Notes: a model not told the origin generated them from the sequence alone. Counted from the stretch's first letter, positions 25,788 through 36,601 are shown. The stretch is DNA of 49,988 nucleotides from Fulvimarina sp. (GCA_002700095.1 PACL01000064.1:1-49988); one strand, 5' to 3'. Numbers and translations are program-made.

Positions 25788-26308
25788 GATCCCTGTCCCG
25801 TTGCTCGTTTCTTGTGGGACCGATCATCCGGCCATCGCTTCAAGAGGCGCTTAAAATTTGCGCTTAATTCGAGCTGAATCGGCCTTCCTGCCGGAGCGGT
25901 AAATAAACTGCGACACGGCGTTGGCACGCATTCAGCCGGGATTCATCCTGCGACGGCAAGATGGCGCTATCGGCAGCTTCCGTGCCGCCGCAGGATCGTG
26001 CGGCGACGGGAGGTCTGCGCCGCAACGGTCATCACATTTGGGCGAGTGGGCTTCCCCATGCAGGCGAAGGGAGCCAGATCGGCTTTCAACAGAGCTTTGA
26101 CCGCAGTCGTTGCGCATCGCTTGTGCGAGCCGGCGCTGGTCGGTCTGAGAGCTTGCGCGGATCTCTGCCCTGTCCTCCAAGACCGGGCGCCTGCCGGCGA
26201 CAGGCCACACCGGAAAAGCCGACCGGGCCAACCGGCGGCTGGCTCGCACGCACCGATGATCCGGCAGGCGCCTACCACCTGCCTCGATGAAACGAAGGAC
26301 TCGAATCG
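25788..26308. other. Intergenic region of 521 bp
   Basis: It lies between the leftward Sel1-like gene and the rightward DUF2147 gene. It has the GCGCTTAA direct repeat (25847-25867) in an AT-richer patch that probably holds the leftward promoter. The rest shows no convincing reading frame; candidate frames are low-complexity and lack known motifs. Confidence 0.5.
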
Positions 26309-26647
26309 ATGAAATCCCTGCTTCTTGCAGCCGCTCTCGCAGTCTCCGCCGCCAGCCCGGCGCTCTCCGCAGACCCGATCCTCGGCAAGTGGCGCGCGCC
26401 CGGCGGCGGCATCGTCGAGGTCAGCACCTGCGGCGGAGAGTACTGCGCCACCGTCATCACCGGCCAGCACAAGGGCAAGGCGGTCGGCCGGATGAGCGGA
26501 TCGGCAGGCAACTATACCGGCCAAGTCACCGACCCGCGCGACGACCGCACCTATTCCGGATCGGCGAGCGTCAGCGCGACCCAGCTCGAGCTCACCGGCT
26601 GCGCCCTGAAGGTGTTCTGCAAGACGCAGGTCTGGGTCCGGATCTGA
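26309..26647 (+). CDS. DUF2147 family exported protein, copy 1
   Basis: This 112-residue protein has a signal peptide (1-20, ending PALSA) and a small beta-barrel-like DUF2147 domain. The domain shows ILGKWRAPGGGIVEVSTC, ITGQHKGKAVGRM, and the C-terminal LTGCALKVFCKTQVWVR with paired cysteines. DUF2147 proteins are periplasmic and of unknown function, often a lipocalin-like fold by prediction. A GAAGGA ribosome site lies upstream. A paralogue follows 199 bp downstream in the same direction. Confidence 0.9.
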   Translation: MKSLLLAAALAVSAASPALSADPILGKWRAPGGGIVEVSTCGGEYCATVITGQHKGKAVGRMSGSAGNYTGQVTDPRDDRTYSGSASVSATQLELTGCALKVFCKTQVWVRI

Positions 26648-26777
26648 CGGCGGCGCTCGCCCGGCGGCACCAGTTCGGCAAGACGGGCGCAGCGACCGGA
26701 AGTCTCATGCTGCGGCCGAGTTATCCTCTCCATTGACGGATCGGGTGGGGAGCGGGCTTTTCATTGGCTGAAATTCC

Positions 26778-26795
26778 GTTTACGTTTACGTAAAC
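26778..26795. promoter_or_regulatory. Probable operator: GTTTAC direct and inverted repeat
   Basis: GTTTAC occurs at 26778 and 26784 in direct repeat, and the second copy continues into GTAAAC, giving the perfect 12-bp palindrome GTTTACGTAAAC at 26784-26795. In a very GC-rich genome this AT-rich perfect palindrome is conspicuous. It lies 51 bp before the second DUF2147 start, where a promoter should be, so it is likely a regulator-binding site. The regulator is unknown. Confidence 0.65.
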
Positions 26796-26846
26796 AGCCG
26801 GAAGAACCGATCAACGGCCTGGCTGCCGACCAGGGAGGAAACCGAG

Positions 26847-27191
26847 ATGCCGAAGACCGCCGTGATACTCGCCGCCGCTATTTTTGCCGCGGGCCTTTCC
26901 GCCGCGACCGCCGCCGAGCCGATTGTCGGCAACTGGCGCACCGCCAGCGGCGAGACCGCGAAGATTTCGCCCTGTGGCAAGGCCTATTGCACCACCATCG
27001 TGACCGGCCAGCACAAGGGCAAGCAGATCGGCCAGATGGGCGGCTCGGGCGCCAGCTATTCCGGCCAGATCACCGATCCGTCGAACGACAAGACCTATGA
27101 GGGCACCGCCAGGATCAGCGGCAAATCGATGAAGCTGACCGGCTGCGCCTTGAAGATCTTCTGCAAGTCGCAGACCTGGACGCGCCAATAG
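26847..27191 (+). CDS. DUF2147 family exported protein, copy 2
   Basis: The 114-residue product is clearly a tandem paralogue of the gene before it. It has a signal peptide (ending SAATAA), then IVGNWRTASGETAKISPC, VTGQHKGKQIGQM and LTGCALKIFCKSQTWTR, with the same cysteine pattern. GGGAGG precedes the ATG. Unlike copy 1, it has its own upstream palindromic operator, so the two are probably expressed under different conditions. Function is unknown; the location should be periplasmic. Confidence 0.9.
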   Translation: MPKTAVILAAAIFAAGLSAATAAEPIVGNWRTASGETAKISPCGKAYCTTIVTGQHKGKQIGQMGGSGASYSGQITDPSNDKTYEGTARISGKSMKLTGCALKIFCKSQTWTRQ

Positions 27192-27505
27192 GCTGCGCCA
27201 CCCGTTTCACCGCGTGATCGGCGGGGGCGACCGATCCGCGGCGACGACGCCGGCGCTGCCCGAGGCATCGGGCGGCGCCGGCGGGACTCCCGGCAGGGTC
27301 CCCGGGCAGGTTTGCGATCTTGCGGTCCGCGCAGCGCCGCGCAGACCTTGCATCTTGCGGCGCGTCTAGCATTTCCCGCCACAATCCGTTATATGCCGCG
27401 CCAGCGCCCCATGCATTGCAGGTGGGCGCCTTCATGGCCCGTGCTGGACGACATCCCGGCAAAGGGCGTCACGACCCCACGAAAAGCAAAAGAAAGGGTA
27501 TCGCG
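27192..27505. other. Intergenic region of 314 bp upstream of rpsO
   Basis: This gap sits where truB usually precedes rpsO in related genomes; truB is absent here. It should carry the rpsO promoter. I see a GC-rich stretch with a small inverted repeat around 27275-27310 but no gene. Confidence 0.45.
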
Positions 27506-27775
27506 ATGTCGATCACCGCAGAGCGCAAGGCTGCGCTCCTCACCGACTATGCGACCAAGGAGGGCGACACCGGTTCGCCCGAGGTTCAGGTCGCGATCCT
27601 CACCGAGCGGATCAACAACCTGACCGAACACTTCAAGTCGCACAAGAAGGACAACCACTCGCGCCGCGGCCTTCTCAAGATGGTCTCGCAGCGCCGGCGC
27701 CTTCTCGACTATCTGAAGTCCCGCGAGGAAGCCCGCTACCAGACGCTGATCGAGCGTCTCGGCCTGCGTCGCTGA
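27506..27775 (+). CDS. rpsO: 30S ribosomal protein S15
   Basis: The 89-residue product is the normal length of S15, which binds 16S rRNA helix 22 and the three-way junction early in small-subunit assembly. It shows the conserved [35 protein letters not shown] and [16 protein letters not shown] blocks. The ATG at 27506 follows AGAAAGGG. As in most bacteria it is followed by pnp on the same strand. In E. coli S15 represses its own translation through its leader; the same may hold here but was not traced. Confidence 0.98.
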   Translation: MSITAERKAALLTDYATKEGDTGSPEVQVAILTERINNLTEHFKSHKKDNHSRRGLLKMVSQRRRLLDYLKSREEARYQTLIERLGLRR

Positions 27776-28081
27776 CGCAAACACCGGCGGGGCTTCGACG
27801 ACCTCGAGGGCCCGCCGACCCGATCTGCGGCCGCACAGACTGCGGCCACGCCTGACCCTGCAGCCCCGCCCCGACCAAGGGCGCGGCCGCGGACCACTGA
27901 ACGGTCACGGGGCAGGATTGCCGGATGCTTCCGGATGGCCGCAAGGCCGGGCGCCCGAGACCGGGCGCCGCGCGAAGCCTCCCGCCGTCTTGCCCGTGGC
28001 GCGTTTCGACGACGACACACGTGAAAGATCCCGCGCGATCCGCCGATGAGCGGCTTCGGCGCGGAGACGAAAGGCAAACGA
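27776..28081 (+). promoter_or_regulatory. Structured rpsO-pnp intergenic leader
   Basis: This 306-bp gap contains two strong hairpins. One is GGCCGCA/TGCGGCC with a CAGAC loop (27829-27847). The other is GGCGCCCG/CGGGCGCC with an AGAC loop (27950-27969), preceded by GGCC-GCAA-GGCC, which would form a small GNRA tetraloop stem. In E. coli a double hairpin in the pnp leader is cut by RNase III and drives PNPase autoregulation; this layout is compatible, but a homologous mechanism is only inferred. Confidence 0.45.
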
Positions 28082-30217
<2,136 letters not shown>

Positions 30218-30260
30218 GGCCAGCTCGCTATCGGGGCGAAAGCCTCACCGGAATGACAGG

Positions 30261-30290
30261 CGCGCTCGGGGAAACCCGGGCGCGTTTTTT
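30261..30290 (+). terminator. Intrinsic terminator of pnp
   Basis: CGCGCTCGGG (30261-30270) pairs with CCCGGGCGCG (30275-30284, one G-T pair) around a GAAA tetraloop and runs into six T residues. Confidence 0.93.
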
Positions 30291-30558
30291 GTCGCACGAA
30301 GAGCTGTCGGCGTATCGCTCGTGGCCAGGAACGGCGGGCCACGATAGGTCAGAAAGTCGCGGCACGGGCATGAGCACCCGCGCGCCCATCCTCGCCTGCC
30401 CCACCTCGGGCCTCCCTGATCACATCCTCTCGCACCCCACCATCTCGGCTTTCCCGATTCCGCATCCGATGCTAAGCGACGGTGAGATCCTTGGCACGGC
30501 GACCGATGTTGCGACGGTCGTTCGGCGCGTATCACCCGTCCTTCGAAAGCCTCCTCCC
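30291..30558. other. Intergenic region before the aspartate-type aminotransferase
   Basis: Together with the pnp terminator region this is a 341-bp gap. The aminotransferase frame is open through it, but the sequence encodes nothing domain-like and the conserved protein begins at ATG 30559, so I treat it as promoter and leader. No clear boxes seen. Confidence 0.45.
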
Positions 30559-31728
30559 ATGCTCGACCTCACCCGCCTGCGCCGCGAAGCCGTGGAGGCG
30601 CCGGAAAGCGGCATCGTCGCCGTCGTCAATCATGCCCGTGGGCGCGAGGGGATCATCCCCATGTGGGCCGGCGAGGGCGATCTTGCGACGCCGAAGTTCA
30701 TCGCCGATGCCGCCGCGCAGAGCCTGTCCGAGGGCGAGACCTTCTACACCTGGCAGCGCGGGCTGCCGGAGCTGCGGGAGGCGCTCAGCGCCTATTCCGG
30801 CCGGCTCTACGGCCAGAACCTGGAGCCGGAGCGCTTCTTCGTCACCGGCTCGGGCATGCATGCGATCCAGATCGCGCTGATGGCGCTGGCGGGTGCCGGC
30901 GACGAGGTGGTGTTCATCGGCCCGGTCTGGCCGAATTTTTCCGCCGCAGCGGGCCTGATGGGGGCGGCTCGGCGGGAGGTCAGCCTCGACTTTGTGGCCG
31001 GGCGCTGGAGCCTCGACCTCGACAAGCTGAAGGCCGCGATCACCGACAAGACCCGCGTCCTTTTCGTCAACACGCCGTCGAACCCGACCGGCTGGACCGC
31101 CGACCGCGAGACCCTCGCCGCGATCCTCGCCATGGCGCGGGAGGCCGGCATCGCCGTCATCGCCGACGAGATCTATGCGCGCTTCTACTATGACGGCCCG
31201 CGGGCGCCCTCCTTCCACGACGTGATGGCCGCCCACGACGCCATCCTCTTCGTCAATTCCTTCTCCAAGAACTGGGCGATGACCGGCTGGCGCATCGGCT
31301 GGATCGAGGCGAGCCCGGCACTCGGCCAGATCGTCGAGAACCTCATCCAGTATTCCAATTCCGGCGTCGCGGCGTTCATGCAGCGAGGCGCAATCGCGGC
31401 CGTGACCCGCGGCGAGGACTTCGTCGAGAACCAGATCACCCGGGCCGAGACCGCCCGCGACATCTTCTGCGACATCCTGACGGCGACGAACCGGGTGGAG
31501 CTCACCCCGCCGGACGGCGCCTTCTACGCCTTCTTCCGAATCGACGGCGTCACCGACACCAGAGCCGCCGCCTTCCGGATCGTCGACGAGGCCAAGGTGG
31601 CGATCGCGCCGGGCACGGCCTTCGGACCGAACGGCGCCCCCTTCTTCCGGGCCTGCTTCCATCGCCGGATCGACGAGGTCGAGGCCGCCGCGCACCGGCT
31701 GGCGGAGTGGATCGGATACCAGGTGTGA
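30559..31728 (+). CDS. PLP-dependent class I/II aminotransferase, aspartate aminotransferase-like
   Basis: This 389-residue fold-type I aminotransferase has the PLP lysine in NSFSKNWAMTGWRIGW (K237), NTPSNPTGW (171-179), IADEIYARFYY, and the substrate carboxylate arginine region near FFRACFHRR. The architecture is that of the aspartate/aromatic aminotransferase subgroup I-gamma, and the acceptor is likely 2-oxoglutarate. The start is uncertain: ATG 30559 lacks a good ribosome site. Its stop overlaps the GTG of the next gene (GTGA at 31725-31728), so it is coupled to an AbrB-type membrane protein. This may hint at a shared substrate. Confidence 0.88.
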   Translation: MLDLTRLRREAVEAPESGIVAVVNHARGREGIIPMWAGEGDLATPKFIADAAAQSLSEGETFYTWQRGLPELREALSAYSGRLYGQNLEPERFFVTGSGMHAIQIALMALAGAGDEVVFIGPVWPNFSAAAGLMGAARREVSLDFVAGRWSLDLDKLKAAITDKTRVLFVNTPSNPTGWTADRETLAAILAMAREAGIAVIADEIYARFYYDGPRAPSFHDVMAAHDAILFVNSFSKNWAMTGWRIGWIEASPALGQIVENLIQYSNSGVAAFMQRGAIAAVTRGEDFVENQITRAETARDIFCDILTATNRVELTPPDGAFYAFFRIDGVTDTRAAAFRIVDEAKVAIAPGTAFGPNGAPFFRACFHRRIDEVEAAAHRLAEWIGYQV

Positions 31729-32819
31729 CGGGCGACAGACGGGCGGCGCTGCTTCGCTCGCGGGACCTTGCGATCACCGTCGCGGCGGCGCTCCTCGGCG
31801 GCCTTGCCGCCGTCGCGCTCTCGCTGCCGGTCGCCTGGCTGCTCGGCCCGGTCGTCGCCACGACGATCTGCAGCCTCGCCGGCCTCGACACGCGGCCGCC
31901 GGAATTCCTGAAGACCTTCGCCTTCTTCGTCCTCGGCGTCCAGGCCGGCTCCGGCGTCTCGCCGGAGGTCGCGAGCCAGATCGCCCTGTGGCCGCTGTCG
32001 TTCCTGATCCAGCTCGTCGGCGTGCTCCTCGCGGTCGTCCTCTGCTACGCCTATCTCAGGCGCGCCCTCGGCTGGGATCATGCCTCCTCGCTCTTCGCCT
32101 CGCTGCCGGGCGCCCTCTCCTTCGTCGTCGCGGCAGCGTCCGAGACGAAAGCCGACATGGGCCGGGTGGTGATCATCCAGTCGATCCGCCTGCTCATGCT
32201 GATCGCCGCGCTGGTGCCGCTGCTCGGCGCCCTTGAAGGCGGCGGCACGATGGGCTCCTTGATCCGGCCGGGAGGCGAGGGCGGGCTGTTCGACTACGGG
32301 CTGATGTTTGCCGGCTGCGCCGTCACGGCCTTCCTGGCGGCCAGGCTCAACGTTCCGGGCGGGATGATGCTCGGCGCCCTGATCGGCAGCGCGGTGCTGC
32401 ACGGGGCGAATGTCGTCACCGTCTCCCTGCCGGCCTTCCTCGCCCTGCCGAGCCTCGTCCTTCTCGGCATCATCGTCGGCGCGCGGCTGAGCGGCATCGA
32501 CGCCAAGGCCTTCGGCAGGCTGCTGGTGCCGTCCCTCGGCTGCTTCGCCCTCTCCCTCCTCGGCACCGGCCTCGCCGGCATCGCGGCGGTGGTGTTCGTC
32601 GACCTGCCGGCGCCGAACGTCGCGCTCGCCTATGCGCCAGGGGCCCTCGAGGCGCTGACGGTGCTGGCCTTCCAGTTCGACATCGATCCCGCCTATGTCG
32701 CGGCCCATCACGTGGTGCGCTTCTTCGTCATCGCCATGGCCGTGCCGTTCCTCGCCAAGCGGGTGTCGCGGCGCGAGGCGCGCGACGACCGCCGGACGGC
32801 AGGCGCACCGGGCGAATAG
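31725..32819 (+). CDS. AbrB family integral membrane protein (PF05145 type)
   Basis: The 364-residue product is very hydrophobic, with about ten membrane helices in two similar halves, each with a LPVAWLLGP or VPGGMMLGALIG type loop. This matches the AbrB duplication family, which is misleadingly labelled a transcriptional regulator or ammonia monooxygenase in databases. Transport is suspected and the substrate is unknown. The GTG at 31725 overlaps the aminotransferase stop; GTG 31707 is the alternative. The cupin gene faces it convergently 70 bp downstream. Confidence 0.85.
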   Translation: MTGDRRAALLRSRDLAITVAAALLGGLAAVALSLPVAWLLGPVVATTICSLAGLDTRPPEFLKTFAFFVLGVQAGSGVSPEVASQIALWPLSFLIQLVGVLLAVVLCYAYLRRALGWDHASSLFASLPGALSFVVAAASETKADMGRVVIIQSIRLLMLIAALVPLLGALEGGGTMGSLIRPGGEGGLFDYGLMFAGCAVTAFLAARLNVPGGMMLGALIGSAVLHGANVVTVSLPAFLALPSLVLLGIIVGARLSGIDAKAFGRLLVPSLGCFALSLLGTGLAGIAAVVFVDLPAPNVALAYAPGALEALTVLAFQFDIDPAYVAAHHVVRFFVIAMAVPFLAKRVSRREARDDRRTAGAPGE

Positions 32820-32889
32820 GCGAAAGCCAAGAAGCGGACGCGAAGGGGCGCCCGAAGGAAGCTGGCAGAGGGTGCGGGATGCGCCGGCG

Positions 32890-33267
32890 TCAGGCGTCGA
32901 TGGCGGCGAAGACGGAGGGATTCGGCGATTCGGCTTCCCCGCCCTCCGGGCCCCAGAAGATCACCCAGGCGGCGAAGTCGTCCGACATATCCTCGAAGCG
33001 GTGGACGTCGCCGGCCACGACGAACAGCGCGTCGCCGGCCTTTGCCTCGGTCCGCTCGCCGTCTTCGAGGAAGCCGCTGCGGCCGGAGGCGACGATGTAG
33101 AGAACGTCCTGGCTGTGGGGGGGGCGCAGATCCTCGCCGCGGGGGACGAAGAGCTGCAGCGACATGGTGCCGTGCGCCAGAGCCTCGACGTCGAACCGGC
33201 CTTCGGGCCACTCGGCGGTGGCCGGCAGTGGCAGTCGCGACTTCAGGTCGGCGAGGGTGGCTTTCAT
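32890..33267 (-). CDS. Small cupin-domain protein
   Basis: The 125-residue single-domain cupin has the first cupin motif (RPPHSQDVLYIVASG...) with one metal-type histidine, and the second motif G DALFVVAGDVHRFE with another histidine. The full His-His-Glu-His set is only partly present. The start at ATG 33267 follows GGAGGAT on the minus strand. Such proteins often bind a metal and act as mannose-isomerase-like, sensor or dioxygenase proteins; no specific role can be given. A run of eight C (minus strand) in the RPPH codons near 33117-33124 is a possible slippage spot. Confidence 0.82.
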   Translation of the reverse strand: MKATLADLKSRLPLPATAEWPEGRFDVEALAHGTMSLQLFVPRGEDLRPPHSQDVLYIVASGRSGFLEDGERTEAKAGDALFVVAGDVHRFEDMSDDFAAWVIFWGPEGGEAESPNPSVFAAIDA

Positions 33268-33329
33268 CGGCGGATCCTCCAGGATGGCAAGACCCGCCTC
33301 TCTCATCTCCGCGGCGCCGCCGGGCAGCC

Positions 33330-34610
33330 TCAGCCGCCGGCTTGCGACACGACCAGCGGGGTCACCTTCTCCGAACGTTCGAGGCTCGCCGGCCGTTCCG
33401 CGGCGAAGGGAATGCCGATCGCGTGCCAGGTCTCGACGAGGGCATCGCGCAGCGCCTCGATCAGCGCGTCGTCGTGCAGCGGCGTCGGCGTGATGCGCAG
33501 CCGCTCGGTGCCGCGCGGTACGGTCGGGTAGTTGATCGGCTGGATGTAGATCCCGTGTTCGGCGAGGAGGCGATCGCTAGCCTTCTTGCACAGCTCCGGA
33601 TCGCCCACCGCCACCGGCACGATGTGGGTGTCCGACACCATCACCGGCAGGCCGGCCGAGGCGAAGATTTCCTTGGCGCGGGCGGCCTGGCGCTGCTGGG
33701 CGTCGCGCTCGCCCTGGGAGGTCTTCAGATGGCGGATCGAGGCGGTCGCCGCGGCGGCCAGCGCCGGCGGCAGCGCCGTCGTAAAGATGAAGCCCGGCGC
33801 ATAGGAGCGGACCGCATCGATCATCGCCTTCGAGCCGGTGATGTAGCCGCCGAGAACGCCGAAGGCCTTCGCCAGCGTGCCTTCGATCACGTCGATCCGG
33901 CCGGCGACGCCGTCACGCTCGGAAATGCCGCCACCGCGCGGGCCGTACATGCCCACCGCATGGACCTCGTCGATGTAGGTCATCGCGTTGTACTTATCGG
34001 CGAGATCGCAGATCGCCGCGATCGGTGCGACATCGCCGTCCATCGAATAGACGCTCTCGAAGACGATCAGCTTCGGCCGCTCCGGCTCGGCGGCGGCGAG
34101 CAGCTCTTCCAGATGGGCGACGTCGTTGTGGCGGAACACCTGCTTCTTGGCGCCGGACTTGCGCACGCCCTCGATCATCGAGGCGTGGTTCAACTCGTCG
34201 GAGAGGATCAGGCAGTTCGGCAAGAGCTTGGCGATGGTCGAGATCGACGCCTCGTTGGAGACGAATCCCGAGGTGAAGACCAGCGCCGCTTCCTTGCCGT
34301 GCAGGTCGGCCAGTTCCAGCTCCAGCTCGACCAGCGGATGGTTGGTGCCGGAGATGTTGCGGGTGCCGCCGGCGCCCGAGCCCATCGCGCCCGTCGCCTC
34401 GGTCATCGCGGCGATGACGTCCGGATGCTGCCCCATGCCCAGATAGTCGTTCGAGCACCAGACGGTGATCTCGCGAGCCTCGCCGTCGTGGCGCCAGATC
34501 GCCTTCGGAAACCGTCCGGCGATGCGCTCGAGATCGGCGAACACCCGATATCTGCGCTCCGCATGCAAGGCTTCGATCGCCGAGGCGAAATGGCGCTGGT
34601 AATCAATCAT
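33330..34610 (-). CDS. hemA: 5-aminolevulinate synthase (C4 pathway)
   Basis: This 426-residue PLP enzyme condenses glycine and succinyl-CoA to 5-aminolevulinate, the first step of haem and corrin synthesis in alphaproteobacteria. It shows the glycine-rich [14 protein letters not shown] (78-90), the [13 protein letters not shown] region, the [10 protein letters not shown] motif (214-223), and the PLP lysine in [12 protein letters not shown] (K248). The length and all catalytic residues match the family. It is well separated from the neighbours, so it is probably monocistronic. A possible FNR-like site lies about 170 bp upstream. Confidence 0.98.
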   Translation of the reverse strand: MIDYQRHFASAIEALHAERRYRVFADLERIAGRFPKAIWRHDGEAREITVWCSNDYLGMGQHPDVIAAMTEATGAMGSGAGGTRNISGTNHPLVELELELADLHGKEAALVFTSGFVSNEASISTIAKLLPNCLILSDELNHASMIEGVRKSGAKKQVFRHNDVAHLEELLAAAEPERPKLIVFESVYSMDGDVAPIAAICDLADKYNAMTYIDEVHAVGMYGPRGGGISERDGVAGRIDVIEGTLAKAFGVLGGYITGSKAMIDAVRSYAPGFIFTTALPPALAAAATASIRHLKTSQGERDAQQRQAARAKEIFASAGLPVMVSDTHIVPVAVGDPELCKKASDRLLAEHGIYIQPINYPTVPRGTERLRITPTPLHDDALIEALRDALVETWHAIGIPFAAERPASLERSEKVTPLVVSQAGG

Positions 34611-34856
34611 CGTGCACTCCTCATCGGAACGGTTCTAAGTCCGCTGAGCCGCGTTGTCCACATTCGCAACAGACGAACCAGCCGATAACTGTCCAAACAA
34701 TATGACACACATTCCAGCGATAATGACAACAGAAATTGACACTCGGCTGGATCATCTCCAAAGTCTAGGACGAAGGCGTTGATTTAGGACAAATCCGGCG
34801 ACGATTTCGGCACGTGGCTTGCAGATCCTGCGGGCGGGTACGACCGCCGGCGCCGC
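34611..34856. promoter_or_regulatory. hemA upstream region
   Basis: This is an AT-richer 246-bp gap. On the minus strand, TTGTCA (34724-34729) could be a -35 box, with CATATT about 19 bp further as a poor -10. TTGAT-N4-GACAA at 34779-34792 is one base off the FNR/FixK consensus (TTGAT-N4-ATCAA has ATCAA, here GACAA). Both are weak calls. Confidence 0.25.
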
Positions 34857-35090
34857 TCACCGCTCGTCGCCGTCGGTCGAAGCCGCCGTTTCGCCGTCGC
34901 GGGGCCGCGGCGACGCGGCCTCGCCCGGCGGCTCGCTCCCTGCGCCGCGCGCCTCCGGGACAGGCTCGCCCGGCTCGGCGTCCCGGCGGGCCCGGGCCTG
35001 GATCTTGCGGCGCGCAAGATTGGCCCGCAGGGCCTGCTGCAGCCGCTTCTCGCGGCCCGACTTGCTCTCGTTGGACGGGTTCTTCGTCAT
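34857..35090 (-). CDS. Small basic protein of unknown function
   Basis: The 77-residue product starts at ATG 35090. A basic helix (KSGREKRLQQALRANLARRK then QARARRD) is followed by an acidic, Pro/Gly-rich disordered tail. Short proteins with this Arg/Lys helix are common in alphaproteobacteria without an assigned role. I do not recognise a DUF with certainty. It may bind nucleic acid or a ribosome part, but nothing proves this. It is on the same strand as hemA, but a 246-bp gap separates them. Confidence 0.6.
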   Translation of the reverse strand: MTKNPSNESKSGREKRLQQALRANLARRKIQARARRDAEPGEPVPEARGAGSEPPGEAASPRPRDGETAASTDGDER

Positions 35091-35275
35091 GGAGGCGATG
35101 TATCGATTCCAAAGTGGAAATGCCAGATCGATCGGGTCGCGGCCACGATCACACTCGCGCAAACGCCGCCGTTACCGAAGCCTCCGGGTGACAAGACCCT
35201 GCCGGAGCGGATAGATCGGCGCTCGACACCTCTTGCCGGCGACGCCCTCGCCACATGCGGCAACCCGCTTTGGGA

Positions 35276-36601
35276 ATGAAGATCATGATCGACCGCATCG
35301 GCTTTGCCGCCGAGCTCGCCGCCTATACCGAGACCCGCGGCCCGGTGACCATCGGGCTTGCCGGCGCCGGCCAGATGGGCACCGACATCGTCGTCCAGAC
35401 CGCCCTGATGACCGGGGTGCGGGTCGGCGCGATCGCCGCCAACGGGCCGCGGCGGCCGATGGAGGCCATCGCCATGGCCGGCTACGACGCGGGCCACGGC
35501 GTCGTCGCCGGTTCTCCCGCCGCCATCGACGCGGCGATCGAGGCCGGCCGGATCGCCGTAACCGACGACATCGAGGCGCTCTGCGCCAGCGGCCGGGTGG
35601 ACGTCATCGTCGATGCCACCGGCAGCCCGGAAGTCGGCACGCGGCTCGCCCTCCTCGCCATCGAGAACGGCAAGCACATCGTCATGCTGAACGTCGAGGC
35701 GGACATTACCGTCGGGCGCCTGCTCGCCCGCAAGGCCAAGGCGGCGGGCGTCGTCTATACGGGCTCGGCGGGGGACGAACCCGCCGCGACGCTGGAACTG
35801 ATCGCCTTCGCCCAGTCCTTGGGGATGGAGGTCGTCGCCGCCGGCAAGGGCAAGAACAATCCCCTGCGCCACGACGCCGTACCGGAGGAATACGAGGAGG
35901 AAGACCGGGCGCGGAACATGAATGCCCGCATGCTGGTCGAGTTCATCGACGGGTCGAAGACGATGGTGGAGATGACGGCGATCGGCAACTCCACCGGCCT
36001 CGTGCCGGACGTTCCGGGCATGCACGGCCCGGAGGCGACCCTCGACAACCTCGCCCAGATCCTCTGCTGCGAGGAAGACGGCGGGGTTCTCTCAAAGCCC
36101 GGCCGCGTCGACTACACGATCGGCAAGGGCGTCGCGCCGGGGGTGTTCTGCGTGGTCAAGCCGCGCCATCCCCGCGCGATCGAGCGGATGGCCGACCTCA
36201 AGGTCGGCCCCGGCCCGTGCTTCGCCCTGGTCCGCCCCTTCCATTTGACCAGCCTAGAGACACCGCTTTCGGCGGCGCGCGTCGTGATGCACCGCCGGCC
36301 GGACATGGTGCCGGTCGATCGTCCCGTGGCCGAATGCGGTGCGCGCGCCAAGCGGTCGCTCGAGCCCGGCACGACGCTGGGACGCATCGGCACCGCCGAC
36401 TATCGCGGATATGCCATGGAATGGCGCCATGCGCGGAGCGAGAGCGCCCTGCCCCTGGGGCTCGCCGAACATGCGCGGGTCACCCGCCCGGTCGCAGTCG
36501 GTGAGCTGCTCACCTATGAGAACTGCACGCCGGACGCCTCGCTCCTGGTGACACGGATGCGCCACGAGCTCGACGCTGCGGACGAGCGCGACTTCCGGTA
36601 A
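35276..36601 (+). CDS. Homoserine-dehydrogenase-like NAD(P) oxidoreductase with C-terminal SAF domain
   Basis: The 441-residue product has a Rossmann nucleotide-binding domain (GLAGAGQMGTDIV near 24-36; VDVIVDATGSPEVG). A catalytic domain of the DRL/homoserine-dehydrogenase-like type follows (KGKNNPLRHDAVPEEYEEE). The last 80 residues form a SAF domain (LGRIGTADYRGYAMEW, VTRPVAVGELLTYENC). This architecture is often misnamed flagellar FlgA-like. Relatives act on sugar acids or sugar phosphates, but the substrate here is unknown. The ATG at 35276 is preferred; ATG 35285 is possible. A 10-bp hairpin ends the transcript region at 36606. Confidence 0.82.
   Translation: MKIMIDRIGFAAELAAYTETRGPVTIGLAGAGQMGTDIVVQTALMTGVRVGAIAANGPRRPMEAIAMAGYDAGHGVVAGSPAAIDAAIEAGRIAVTDDIEALCASGRVDVIVDATGSPEVGTRLALLAIENGKHIVMLNVEADITVGRLLARKAKAAGVVYTGSAGDEPAATLELIAFAQSLGMEVVAAGKGKNNPLRHDAVPEEYEEEDRARNMNARMLVEFIDGSKTMVEMTAIGNSTGLVPDVPGMHGPEATLDNLAQILCCEEDGGVLSKPGRVDYTIGKGVAPGVFCVVKPRHPRAIERMADLKVGPGPCFALVRPFHLTSLETPLSAARVVMHRRPDMVPVDRPVAECGARAKRSLEPGTTLGRIGTADYRGYAMEWRHARSESALPLGLAEHARVTRPVAVGELLTYENCTPDASLLVTRMRHELDAADERDFR

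Noticed and set aside
25961..26312. Possible small genes in the 521-bp gap before DUF2147
   Set aside because: Candidate frames on both strands lack codon pattern, known motif or a convincing ribosome site.
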